NCBI RefSeq assembly: GCF_001039355.2 | Contig: NW_019775513.1 | Location: 879,932 to 943,931, forward strand | Source: Lingula anatina | Lineage: Eukaryota; Brachiopoda; Lingulata; Lingulida; Lingulidae | Length of the DNA: 64,000 nt | Reading direction: 5' to 3' | In this document: positions 1 through 11,800 of the stretch, piece after piece | Layout of the letters: every line of letters begins with the position of its first letter | Position numbering within the stretch: the first letter of the stretch is position 1 | Position numbers and translations under genes: made by a program | The notes under the pieces: model-generated | Database searches by the model: none | Told to the model about the DNA's origin: nothing | Seen by the model: only the letters and a program-made list of their open reading frames with translations

Positions 1-1061
1 CACGGGAAGTCATTCTATAAAGCGATACTGATACAGCCGAAGACGAATACCTTAAATACACGCATTAGTTAAAGTTTGTGAACATATCACGTCGCCTTCG
101 CTGTTTATATTTGACGAAGTGAAGGAGCAAATAAACTAGCTGCGCTAAGCACTTAGTTCTACAAATAGTAACTTGCAACATAAGAGTCCTAATTATCATG
201 ATTATACCCTGTCAAGAACTGGGGAAATAGATTAAGTCATCGTGATAGCTTGGAGCAAATTTGGAAGTGCAATTCCCCCGGAAAAAACTTTATCTGTAAT
301 AATCTGATCAGACGCATTCCCAGGGCTTATTAAAAGCAACGATTCCAACATCGAACATGAAACCCGTGTTACAGTTTTTCACTCTTTCTTCCGTAGACTT
401 CATTTTGGGCCCATTTCGTCTTTTTCTTTAAAATGTTTTAATACGTAATTTAGGACTCTGCTTTGTGGGGTATGGCCAAATGGGCCCATGCAATTGACAA
501 TGGCAGTTTAGTTTCTGAATTGCACTAATTTTATTTAATTATTATTTTTTTTTTTTGTCGTTCTCAAGTATATATGTATGTGCAATTTATCATTCACATT
601 GCTACTAGTTCACTCAATGAGTACCTGAAATTTACCATTAATTGTAAAGTTTCATTTAATTCTTAGTAGAAATAAATTTATAAATATCTCCAGTCAGTAT
701 CACGTTTTAACCTGGTCAAAGCAGGAATAAATACTGTAGAATCAACGACATGTTTAGTCAACACTGCAGTGGGACATTCCAACTTTTCGGAAACTTCCAC
801 TTTAACACGTTTGATGTAAGGTATTTTGATAGAGTTTTCGATTTTTGTTCAATGTTTTAAGGTGTTGCATATCGATTCTTAAATTTTTCTCTATTCTACC
901 TTTTGATCATGTCTGTAGTAATGTCATGCATTAATGGCAAGTCGAAGTCAAAGCTGGAGCCAGAAAAATTAAGAATAGCAGTATGCATTTTAATATATTG
1001 GGTAAAGACTACTATTATGATGAAAATATAATTACATTGAGTATCGAGGAATTGTACTTAC
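1..1061. other. Left edge, no exon assigned
   Basis: AT-rich sequence at the window edge. The minus-strand gene at 1062-1937 ends its second exon with a splice donor, so at least one further exon should lie here or beyond the edge. I found no convincing in-frame exon with an acceptor in this stretch. Confidence 0.4.
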
Positions 1062-1350
1062 AATGGCTGGCTTTGGACTAATACTGCTGGGTACGGGAGA
1101 CTGCTTCGTCATTTGTTGCACTTCTTCTAATCGCCGTTTTATGGTGTCCATGGCGTCTTCGTCTGTAAATATCACGTATATATACTTTAAAGACCTAATT
1201 TCAGTTGATTTTTAAGGTAAATGGAGGTATTTGAACACTTTTTGATTCTACATAGAATCGTCCATAGAGGATAGAGCGTAAGTATAGATTATATACTATA
1301 CGGTATTGTATAGTTTATTATTTAACAAACCAAATACATGCAAACTAAAC

Positions 1351-1389
<39 letters not shown>

Positions 1390-1937
1390 TTACCATTTGA
1401 TTGTCCCCCTTTTTGTGTATTTGAATTGCCGGAAAAACTATTGGAGGCACTGCTGAGACCTGAATCCGATCGCACATTGGGTGGAAACATAGGTGACAGT
1501 GGCTTTGGGGTAAGAAGTGTTGTATCGGGAAAAGACAAACTGGTAGATTCCCTAGACATTGTTAGGTCCTTTTTCTCTCCTACTGATTTAGCAAGCAGGA
1601 GCTGTTTCTGGTGGATGTCCGTCTTTGATTCGTTTTTTCCAGCTCCCTGAAACACGATTTTAGGACTGGTTTGTGAGCCCTCAGTCGCCCCCTTTGATAA
1701 CCTTTCCAGTAACGTAAGCCCCATGGCGTTCTTGATCGCTTCTGACTGTTTACTGTCCGGATCTTTTAACTTTCTTGTCACATTGTTTGAGATTCTCTTT
1801 TGATTTGAACGAAGATTTTGAAGCAGGTCTCGATTTCTCCTTCCTTGTCGATGCCTCCGTCTCTTCGTTGGTGGCGGTGATACCGAGGTCGAACTTAGGA
1901 AGAGTTTTTCTGCCGCTGCCAGTCCTGCGGATGCCAT
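1062..1937 (-). CDS. Partial gene, Ser/Lys-rich protein of unknown family (two exons seen)
   Basis: Two minus-strand coding exons are supported. Exon 1 is 1394-1937, starting at the ATG whose first base is 1937 (MASAGLAAAEKLF) and ending in phase 1 before a gtaaag donor. Exon 2 is 1062-1162, opening after a tttacag acceptor in the matching phase and ending at a strong gtaagt donor. Together they give 215 codons; the gene continues beyond them. The protein has a very basic stretch near residue 30 (KRRRHRQGRRNRD, possibly a nuclear signal), a long Ser/Pro/Lys-rich part that looks disordered, and a short charged helix in exon 2 (DTIKRRLEEVQQ) that could start a coiled coil. I do not recognise the family. 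The exon 1 frame also reads on through a GA repeat as an Arg-Glu run; I treat that as intron because splicing before it keeps phase. Confidence 0.6.
1353..1387. repeat. (CT)n microsatellite, directly after a splice donor
   Basis: About 17 CT units, read as (GA)n on the coding strand. They begin right after the gtaaag donor of the left-edge gene's first exon. Confidence 0.95.
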
Positions 1938-4900
1938 GTTCGTTAATTCCAATTCTTAAGGTAAAACAATGATGAAAGTTGCGCACAGAAAGCCCGGTCT
2001 TTGCACAAGCCACAAGTCGCTCTACGCTAATACTCTTCCGTTGGAATCAGAATTTATCAATAATATAGGAATTACATGTGCCAGTACTTTCTTGTCAGTG
2101 TGACATCAAGCCGAATTAAATTCGCTAGCATCCAGCTTAATTAGTCCGTTGATACCATATTAAGTTGTAGACCTATCGGTGGTCGATTGGTCTAGTAGAC
2201 TAAGTATTCTTTCTTCCAGGAACAATCGATAATAACCATCATCAGAACCTCAGCAACAGCAAGTTAAACGAACCATAGGTCCTTTTCTTTCTCTTAATGA
2301 AGTCACTTCATTAAGCGTCCCTCACATATCGAGAATAAGTGCACTGCCTCTCTTCTTCCCTTTCTCTTCGACAGCTGTTTCTAGACACGAAAATAGAATC
2401 CAAATCAATTTCTACAGGATACAATTCAGCTTGTCGTGATTTTACATTATCTGAATTTTCATGTAGAACAATACACTGCCGGTTTTTTGAATATCGAACT
2501 TGTCTGTTTAAAGTTGTCCTGCTTCCCTGATCTGAGTGTCTCACTGGGAATACTGTTGTCAATGTCACTTGACGACTGCATCTGAGCTACAGAAGCGAGG
2601 AAGTCACACGGTAGTCCAAAAACTTTGAACACCATCCGCGGCCTAATTTGCCATACATACTTCACGAAAAAAGAAAAGCGATTTCTCGTTTAAGTTCATA
2701 CATCTTTCTCATTTCGTTTCGAGTAAACTTAAGTTTGTCGCAAATTTTGAAATGTAGAAGAAAATACTAGGTAAGTTCTAAAGTGTGAATGAAATTATGG
2801 AACACTTCGTCATGAATCGAATTGTGAAGTAAAATAAATATCAACATTCTCCATTCAGCTTCTATTCAGTTTACCATCATTAGGAAAGGTATTGTTGTAG
2901 GAGAGGCTAAGGTATCGTTTGTCCGATAATGTTGTCTTAAGATTCATCGTCTATTTGCTATCTACCTGTTTAATACACCCAGACCACTTTATTGAGTGCC
3001 TGAGCAAATAATTTCTCTCTAACAAGTTTCCAAACCTGTGGACTGTTTCATCACGGTTTCTTTGTACGCATCGCATTACCTCAGGCACAACAGAAATGAG
3101 AATAAACTCTTTAACCTAATGCAAATTGAGAATTTTTTTATGGAAATCCCAAGTTGATATCCACTTTAAAAGCAAAGAAATGAATTTTAAATAGTAATTT
3201 GCTGAGTAAATGTTGACGTAGAAAACAATGGAAAGAGGTTGAGGGGAGTACAAATACCCCTCCATCCGACACCATTTGTCACTGAAAGAATGGGTTTATT
3301 TCCATGAACCTCACCACAGGTGCAATATTTGTCAGGTTATAAGTCATGATATGTCCGCCCAGACAGAACCCCAAATTGGCTGTGTACACATGGTTTTGTG
3401 ATGACAACTTTTCATTGTATATTTAGAAAAAGGTGAATTTGAAAAAAATTGCAATTAAATAAAGGGATACGAGGAGGCACTAAGGTCCATCGTAAAAGGT
3501 TATCCTGTTGTCTTCGGTCCCCAGTTCGCTAATTGACTTCTTGTGCACAGGGACAATTGAAGAAAATTCAGTGACGTCATATCTGAATAGAATGAAAATC
3601 AGAATGACGCCAGAGAGAAGCACCTGTTTAAAAAAAAATGTCGCCCTGTTGACATCGGTACTACTGAATAGAACCACATGCACTGCACGATTTGTATTCT
3701 CATCGTATTCCAAGTTGAATAGTGTTACTAGTTGCCAGCATAGCAGCTCAGCATAGCACTACTATAGAGCTATTGTTTAACGTCGTATTAACAAAAGGAT
3801 AATACATGTAAATATTGGGGTCTATCCTATTGAGTAGGCAATATTTTCCAGAGAACGCGAACAGGCCATTTTACCGAAATACAGATAAACCTATCTATGT
3901 TCAATCTACTGTACTTACTCCTACGGTAATGATCCCGCAGCATCATACTACCCCATGTAGCCATTTCCGTCTTGAGCGAAAATCAAAATGTATTTTCTCT
4001 AATGTCTACATCCTCATTTCAAGTTTGTATACGTTTTCTATGTTTGTCACTTGTTTGTGTGTCGTTACGTCTTTACGTGGTGATTTGATATCTGTTATCA
4101 ACACATATAACATACAGCCTACATTCGAAATGAACTTAGAGTAGAATTCATGTTTGTATAACTACATATCAAGTTAAATTTGAGATAGAGCAGGATTTTT
4201 TCTTCCCCAGCTACATGGGTCTCAGGTGTCAGCTGGATTGGTTTAGGCTCTGTTATCGCTTGTCTACATATCAAAATCGACAGCCAAGAAGGTTGTGTTT
4301 ACCGCTCTTTATCAAGTAAGAAGACTGTGTATCGAACATGGGTGAAACATAATGGAGCAAATTTCTGGACACAATGTTGTCATGCGTCGTTGATGGTTAA
4401 GAATTAACCTGCCTGGCTTGAAAACGTTTGAAAAAAGACCATGACAAAAAGCCTAAATGTGACGAATGTACCAAACGTTGCACAACTTTTATATTCAAAA
4501 CTTTGCTTGAAATGTTTTATGGTTTAACAGATCACCCAGACACCTCAGTATAATTTTCGTTTTTTGACATGAGCATGAAATCTGTTCTTAGTTCTTTTTA
4601 CTTGATTACGCGACTTTCATAAATCAGTTCTCTAAACAGAAGCTAAGGAGCATCTCATTTAATAAAGTTCAGATATAGATGAATTATTTCTACACACTGA
4701 CTCAATTTAAACTTAAGATTTATAACTATTGCTCTAAAAGTCCACGTTAAGTGTACCAGTTGATAGCAAGGAATGCGTTAGTTGGGACGTGTTTGAGGTA
4801 CATTGCATTCTACCCCATAACTGTGTCCTCAATCATACGTGCACTACATACGTCATGACGCTCCAAGGTATACCGATACCAGAAAATATCTTAAGTCCAA

Positions 4901-6792
4901 AATTAATGGATAATGGTATATATTCATTCGAATATCATTTATGCAGATTTAGTTATATTTATGAATGATGTTATATTAATGAAAGTCTGAAGTGGAAAGT
5001 GTCTGGAATTTCTAATTGAAAAATATTCAGAATCCCGTATCACTTCTATTTTCCAACAATCAACATCAAACACCATCAAATTCTCCAAAGTAATGGAAAC
5101 AGAATACACAAATTAAAAAAAAAAAAACTCAAAACTCAAAATACCACCATTTCAAATTATTCCATATTATTTCATTTTTATTATCAAATTCGCATATTCG
5201 CATTTTACAGTGGTTGATGTTTTCAGGTACGACTGACTGCATGTTAAGGTAAAATACAAACTGCAGTTAAGATGGCCTTTTAAAAGTTCTATGGCGTTAT
5301 CATATAAATGTGCATTCAATGCTACGTGAGTCACACAGGGAAAAACGGGACACTTGCACCATAACCATGGTCAATGAACTCATCCACATCGACCCTTATC
5401 TGCAGTACAATTTCTTTATAAGTAGTATATAGCTAGTAGATCGTTATCTTATGGCATATGGATATGTACCTATTTCTATTCCTAAAACTAACTGTACCAT
5501 AATGAAAATGAATATCGCTAGGATATGGTTACGTGTAAAACTAACATGAATTGGTTATTAGATGATTGGCAACTCATTGAACTGTTGTTGTGCATGAAGA
5601 ATGTCTTTTACAGGCTTTGTAAAACGTTGTACAAAAACGTTTCCTTAGATTCAGCTTGTGCGTATCTACAACTATGGTGTGTACATTCATACCTGTTATA
5701 TAAAACTAAACATAAAAATGACAGATTATGTAGTTTGAAGAAGTAAAATATATCTTCCTCGCGTAATTGTATTCAAATTTAAATAATAATTTTCAAAATT
5801 CTTTGATTCAGTTTTGACCGCTATTCATAAAATCGCTTATCACTAAAGTAAATCATTTAACTTTATCCTGTTTCCGACATTTTTAAATATCAGTTTTAAA
5901 ACTGACAGATGACAAAACGGACCCACAACATAATAAGTTGCATAAAACTAGAAGAACCATACAGGTTTCTAGTATTTACAGGCGCTATATGATATTTCAC
6001 TAATATCTATGAGCGTATAAAAATGAGTCGCTGATGCTCTCTTCTTTACACTATATTCACCCAGATAGCCGGAGTTAGGTAACTGTTCGTAACATCATGT
6101 TTGTTCATTTAACCGTAATGTAGAGATGGAATTATATGAGAATGGTCCAAATATTTCAAGAGTGAAGCTAACTGTTATTTGCTATAGTGTACATTGGCTA
6201 TAAGAAATTGTAAACATGCGACGGTTTTGAATTAGTGCGTGCTGAAAATTGCAATGCATTTCGTATATGAGAAGCTGTCATTTGAGCTGACTTTGTTGAC
6301 TTGTGTTTCACATATATCGTGTCAAATATTCCGTACAGTGTGGCAAATACATGGAGGACACGATGAAAATGTTTCCAAATAGCACTCCATGGATAAATGA
6401 ATGTATACTTCGAGGCAGACAAACCAGTTGAAACCAGACAGGTCTTTCTATTTTTTGACTTTTTAAAAGTTCATTGGCATCACAAGTTCTCAAAATGGCT
6501 GAAAAATTTGCCCTGAGAGGACAAACCATTAGTAAGAGTGCGAGAGATATGCCAATTTTTTTAATGCTTCAAAAATCCAAAAGTCGTGTGTTATAAGTTG
6601 TGTGACAAGATTCAGTTTCTCATTCAAAAGCTGTCCAACGTAACACCATGTTGGTACATCTTAAGTCAAGTAAGGTGGATCACCCCATCAATTTTGAACA
6701 ATACTTTCCTAGGATTACATCATCTATAAATCTGCATCCATATTGCCAATTTGATGCGCCTGCGCAGTGTGGGATGTAATGAACACCCTGTC
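1938..6792. other. Intergenic: upstream of the left-edge gene and downstream of gene A
   Basis: About 4.9 kb holding the 5' flank of the left-edge gene and the 3' flank or UTR of gene A. Short open frames occur (for example 3815-4144), but none has family resemblance or splice support. No RNA gene or large repeat was seen. A 23-nt palindrome at 2293 is listed separately. Confidence 0.5.
2293..2315. repeat. Perfect 23-nt palindrome near the left-edge gene's start
   Basis: Two 11-nt arms (CTTAATGAAGT and its reverse complement) flank a single C. It lies about 360 bp upstream of the ATG at 1937, with TAAT cores facing each other. It could be a dimeric factor site; nothing in the sequence proves this. 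Confidence 0.5.
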
Positions 6793-7173
6793 TCAAGCCA
6801 ACAGATAAAAGCACCAGTAACCAACATTAAAAATGAGGAAAAGAGTCGGAAACACAAGCCGTGAATATTTATCAATGTTATTGACGTCTTTGACCGTTGG
6901 TACTTTCTTTGTTATAGTTTTAGCTTTCTCCCTGATGCCTGTCACAATGCGTTTTCCGCTTTTAAAACTGCTCCTTATGGAACTTGTTCTCCGTCGTGCG
7001 CTGCTCTGCCTTTGAACTCGTCCTTGATAACCGTAGGATCCACGTGGTAAGCACGTAGTCATTCGTACGGGTGCTGTCGACATTGTTTGTTCGTTTTCAT
7101 AACAACAGCTCTGTCTGTTTCTAAGACTTAGTATAGGGGACATTCTTGGATCTTGCATTTCTATAGATTCATC
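6793..7173 (-). CDS. Lcch3: Gene A exon 9: end of cytoplasmic loop, M4 and stop
   Basis: This exon opens after a poly-T tract and cag. It encodes 126 residues: a basic Ser/Arg-rich part of the M3-M4 loop ([12 protein letters not shown], with possible kinase sites), then the family M4 motif [12 protein letters not shown] and a hydrophobic helix ending WCFYLLA. It joins exon 8 in phase 0. Confidence 0.93.
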   Translation of the reverse strand, partial: DESIEMQDPRMSPILSLRNRQSCCYENEQTMSTAPVRMTTCLPRGSYGYQGRVQRQSSARRRTSSIRSSFKSGKRIVTGIREKAKTITKKVPTVKDVNNIDKYSRLVFPTLFLIFNVGYWCFYLLA

Positions 7174-8794
7174 CTGAAAAAAAATATTTAAATGATGAGA
7201 CAAACGACATTGGCTTTACTCGCAATTACGCCAAGAATACAAAGTCAAGCTTTTGCAATACGTGCTTTTTTATGACAACATTTTATGGAAATCTGACAAT
7301 AGTCAGGGAATCATTTCCTCTCCTTAAAATCGGTCGGTCCCAAAAGAGTCAGAACTTAAGTGAAAAAAATTCTGAATCCAGTGGCATATGAATAATTTTA
7401 AGTAAAGTAATATGTTTTTTTTTTCACCGCGTAATTCCATATTTTCTATATTAGCTTGAATTATTCCAATCTGCATAAGCTAAAAAAACAAACAAAAACG
7501 TCTTAAATCAACATCGGTCATCTAGCGTTTATTTGTGCATCAATTGTTACCTCATCGGCGCTGGTCCGAAAGCCATTGACTTTTTGCTGCTGAAGTTCCT
7601 GCTCCTGCTTGGCCTTCTTGGCTTTCTTTTTGGCCCTGGCCCCCCAATACGTATAGTTTACGGCTGCGTACTCAAGCAGTGCAGCGAACACAAAGACAAA
7701 ACACATGACCAGGTAGATGTCTATTGCTTTGACGTAGGATATACGAGGGAGGGAAGACCGTACGCCAGTACTGATAGTGGTCATGGTGAGCACCGTCGTG
7801 ATGCCTGGAACACGAAAAACCGGGGAAAGAAAGTAGTATTCATTTCATGTACAGTTGTGATTAATAATATAGGACTAATACTGTCGCGTTAAACACGCGA
7901 AGCTTGTTGTGGAGAATGCGTTATACATATGAACTACCAATGAGTGTTACTGAACGCAGTCATTATAGAAGAAACGGGCGCGCTATACATTTTCAGGTTA
8001 ATGCATTAAAATAACGATTTGGTCCTGCACAGACTCACCTAATGCAACTCTCGCTGAGGTGGCCTCGTGGTTGATCCAGAAAGAGACCCAGGACAGCATC
8101 ACAATAAGGATGGAGGGGAGATAGGTTTGGAAAATGAAGTAGCCAATATTTCTTTGTAGAAGGAAGCTGAGCGATAATCGTTGATAATCGCCTGGAAAGA
8201 CAATAATATGACATCCGTTCTTTTAGTTTTAAGGGATGCGCCGACTTATTGTGGCTTGTGAATGTGTTTTCAACTTAAAAGGAAGGTTGGTGAATATATA
8301 ACTAGTAGATAAGATATTACTTTATGATATGTCAATGAAGAACTTTTTGATCATGTACATGTATAAGACACAAATATTGGCCAATGCTAAAGGTTCAAAA
8401 TAGATGAAGCATTACTTATGATTACCAATAGAATGGTCTATTATGAATAGAGTAAAAAAGATATCAGCGTTTACAAAGCATAATTAGCAACTTACCCGTG
8501 GCAAGATACTGCACCGTGCTAATGGTTCTGTACTCTACAATGGAGAACTGGGGGAGCTCCACGTGTTCTACGCCTTTAACGGAGTCCTTCCCCGCTTTCC
8601 AATACATCACTACGTCCTGCATAGCGTAACCATCTATTACGACAATGAGAAAAAATGAATAGATAAAATCATCTATGCTGTAATAAGAGGATGTAAAGTA
8701 AAGAAGAGAGTGGCTGTAATGATGTATGATAATTTACTTTTAATAAGCAATTTCTTAGTTTAGCTTTTAATTTTAAGACGAATTGAGATTATTA

Positions 8795-8837
<43 letters not shown>

Positions 8838-11800
8838 GAACAAATAGATCACAGAATGCACATTAAATTTAATCAGATTTATATTTCATAATTCGCGTTA
8901 TCTTAACATTGTACTTGTCATCATATTATAGCCACCACTGTAGCATAACTTTAAGGTCTACTCAATACAGTTGGCAAAATGGTATTTTCCAAATGTCTAT
9001 ATCAAATTCACATGTTTTGCTTATACTCTTTATTCGCTATTCTTTTGGTTTAATAAACCGCAATTGTACTGTGCAACCTGAAGTTAGAATATTGCTCGTT
9101 CAATTCAAATTTTAAGAGGCCTAGTTACCAGATAAGAACTCTTGTGACCAAATCGGTTTCAAACGTAACCGAATAAGTCGCCTGTAGAGGTCGGTGTACA
9201 TGTAGACTATGATATGAAACAATGCACACGGTACGGTTTTATCCCATAAAGTAAAATGCGCATATCTTCAACATAGAAGTTTAAATATACGTTTCTGAAC
9301 GTGGTATACTACCAAGAATAATGTCACTGCTAATGAATAGGCTTTGAATTGACGTTTTTGCCTATATTCTCCATTGATTGCCGTATGATCTTTTAACAAC
9401 TATAATGTCGACAAAAATTCTTTGGGGAAATGTCAGAAGTAGTTTGCCTTGTAGATTCACTCATTGTGCAAAATCGAGACTATATTGTATTCGTGGCAGA
9501 CAATATGGTGACTTTCTCTTTGGTAATGGTTACGTAAGTTGAAAAGGCCGCCATTTCAAGATGAACTGAAATCATAAATTCATCGCATTTCAAAGAGACA
9601 ACCGACTCCCAAGATGTGCCGTCAGTCGATTATTTCTATTAACTCAGACAATGTACATCGCCATTTCCCCATCGTTGAAAACAAAAGCCTGTTGTTTGGA
9701 TCAATTTTGATATCCAGGCCTACTGTATGTGCCCAGTCTCTCACTTATTGCCGTTTCCAAACTAGTTTGTGGGCCATGGTGCTAAAGCATGTTAAATGCG
9801 AAGCCAATTTAGCTGATGAAAACCTCGAGCTTTAAATCAATAAGCTGTTAACGGTTTCAATAGACTGAGATCAATCTACGTTTCAAACTAAACAGAAAGG
9901 AGAGACACAATTGACTTTTTGACGACGATTTTCGCATAGTGCACCAGTTACGGGAGTATCGCGGTATGTTTGCTTAAGATCGGTTTTCCGTTATAAAGTC
10001 AAGGTGAGAAAGTGGGGGCCAAGAGAAGATGCATTATCTTTGGGCACGTTACACACATACTTGTGAATTCCTTTATTCCGGCCAATTTCCGGACCCTTCC
10101 TCTACTTGATTGATGGCCCTTTGTTTTAATTATGATATTATATTGGATAATTTGAAAGAACGAGAATGGTCAATAGTATCAGATACTCACAGCTTTCCAT
10201 CTCTATGGTACAGTTCTGCTCGTCCAGTGGATAGTAATGTAAATCCATCATGCAAGCTAAAGTTGTCGTAAATCTGGAAACAGTGAACAATGGTTGAATC
10301 TCTACTTCATTTACAGCAAGAAAATTTGAATTCTTTCTTTCTTTCTGGTGAAAATGATTCTAAATTTACCGCTTAATAGCTTTTTTCCTTATTTTTTTAA
10401 AGTCATATATATAACAAAGTAATCAAAATATGAACACAGTTTCGCAATTATTAAGCAATTACTATGCAATGAAATCCAAATCAGTAAGCCATCGTTACCT
10501 CATTCCATAGGCTATAGAACCATCTCCATAGAGTCGGACCATTTTGTTTTTCTCTGTTACTTCGTGCAAGAACGAGTTTTTGTCGTTGGCGAAAAACGTA
10601 TCAGGGACCCAAATCTTCTCTGCAAAGTCCCCAGTAAGGGTCATGTATTCATCCGCGTTTGAGAACTGAAGTCTTTCGTCTCTCCAGTACTGATTTAGGT
10701 ATAAAGTTATAGTATAATCCTGAAAAAATTAAAAAAAGACAATAAAACACGGTTGATCGTCTAACATGTATCCTCAATAAGAAAACGGTTACTGCGTATA
10801 GTTTGTTGAATGCTGCGCGGCTTTTGTACCATGAACACGGTACGGCTTTTTTTTATCATGGGAATGGTATGGGATTCTGTACCATGAACATTTTATACCG
10901 TGAGTCGAATGGCTGACTCTAGGTTTAGGAATTCCACAATATCTATTCAGATTTTAAACCGAAAATAAAAAAGCCAAAAAAGCCTCCCTTATAATATAGA
11001 AAGTAAAGCTGTCAGAATGAATGAAAAATCTCGAGTTTGCTTCAGACTCGGCTTCAACCGTTGAAAGGCACCGATTAACACAGGGAACATGTATATAGAA
11101 TTGAAATGAATTGGTAAAAGGCTAGATAGGCTAGAAAGGCTTAGGTTCTGACCTAAGAAAGAATTGTGATTTTCATGTTGAAACACTTGGATTCGGATTG
11201 CCGCTGGCAGCTATTGTGATAGTAGTTATTTCTGAGAAATTATTTTCGTTCGATTACTGACAAGAGCAAATTAGAAAAATGAAAAAAAATTGCTTCCTTA
11301 AGTCATACATGTAATTCGAGAAAATGTAAACCAAAAATTCTGTACAAAAGTTCAAACCGTTTCCTGTGACGATTTCAGTCAAGAGCACTTCGTCGAGACA
11401 TGTTCTGAACTAACATAATTCCAATTCAACTGTCAGTCATCAATGTCTGTCAAATTGTAGGTCAGAGAGGAAGCCGTTGTTTCTTTAAACTCATTGATAC
11501 AACATTGGCATCTACACAAGTCAAGGGTCATAATGGCGAATGCACGTAACAGGCGAAAGAGTTCTCAAACACACCTGTCTAGAAAGTGCAAAGCGTACTC
11601 GAATGCCTGCATCGGTTTTAGGTTTCGGAACAACATATCCGCAGGCGGTCCACATCGGCAATTTTAGGATCACAAATTAGTGATTACAGGCAATAAAATC
11701 AGCCTTTCCATTTCGTTTCACATGAAAAGAATATTGCAAAATACCGTTCCGCTTTTGAACCAAGGTATTTTTCATTAAATGGTACAATCAATTCATCAAG

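Noticed and set aside
3815-4144. 109-codon open frame
   Set aside because: No domain, no splice context, ordinary AT-rich composition.
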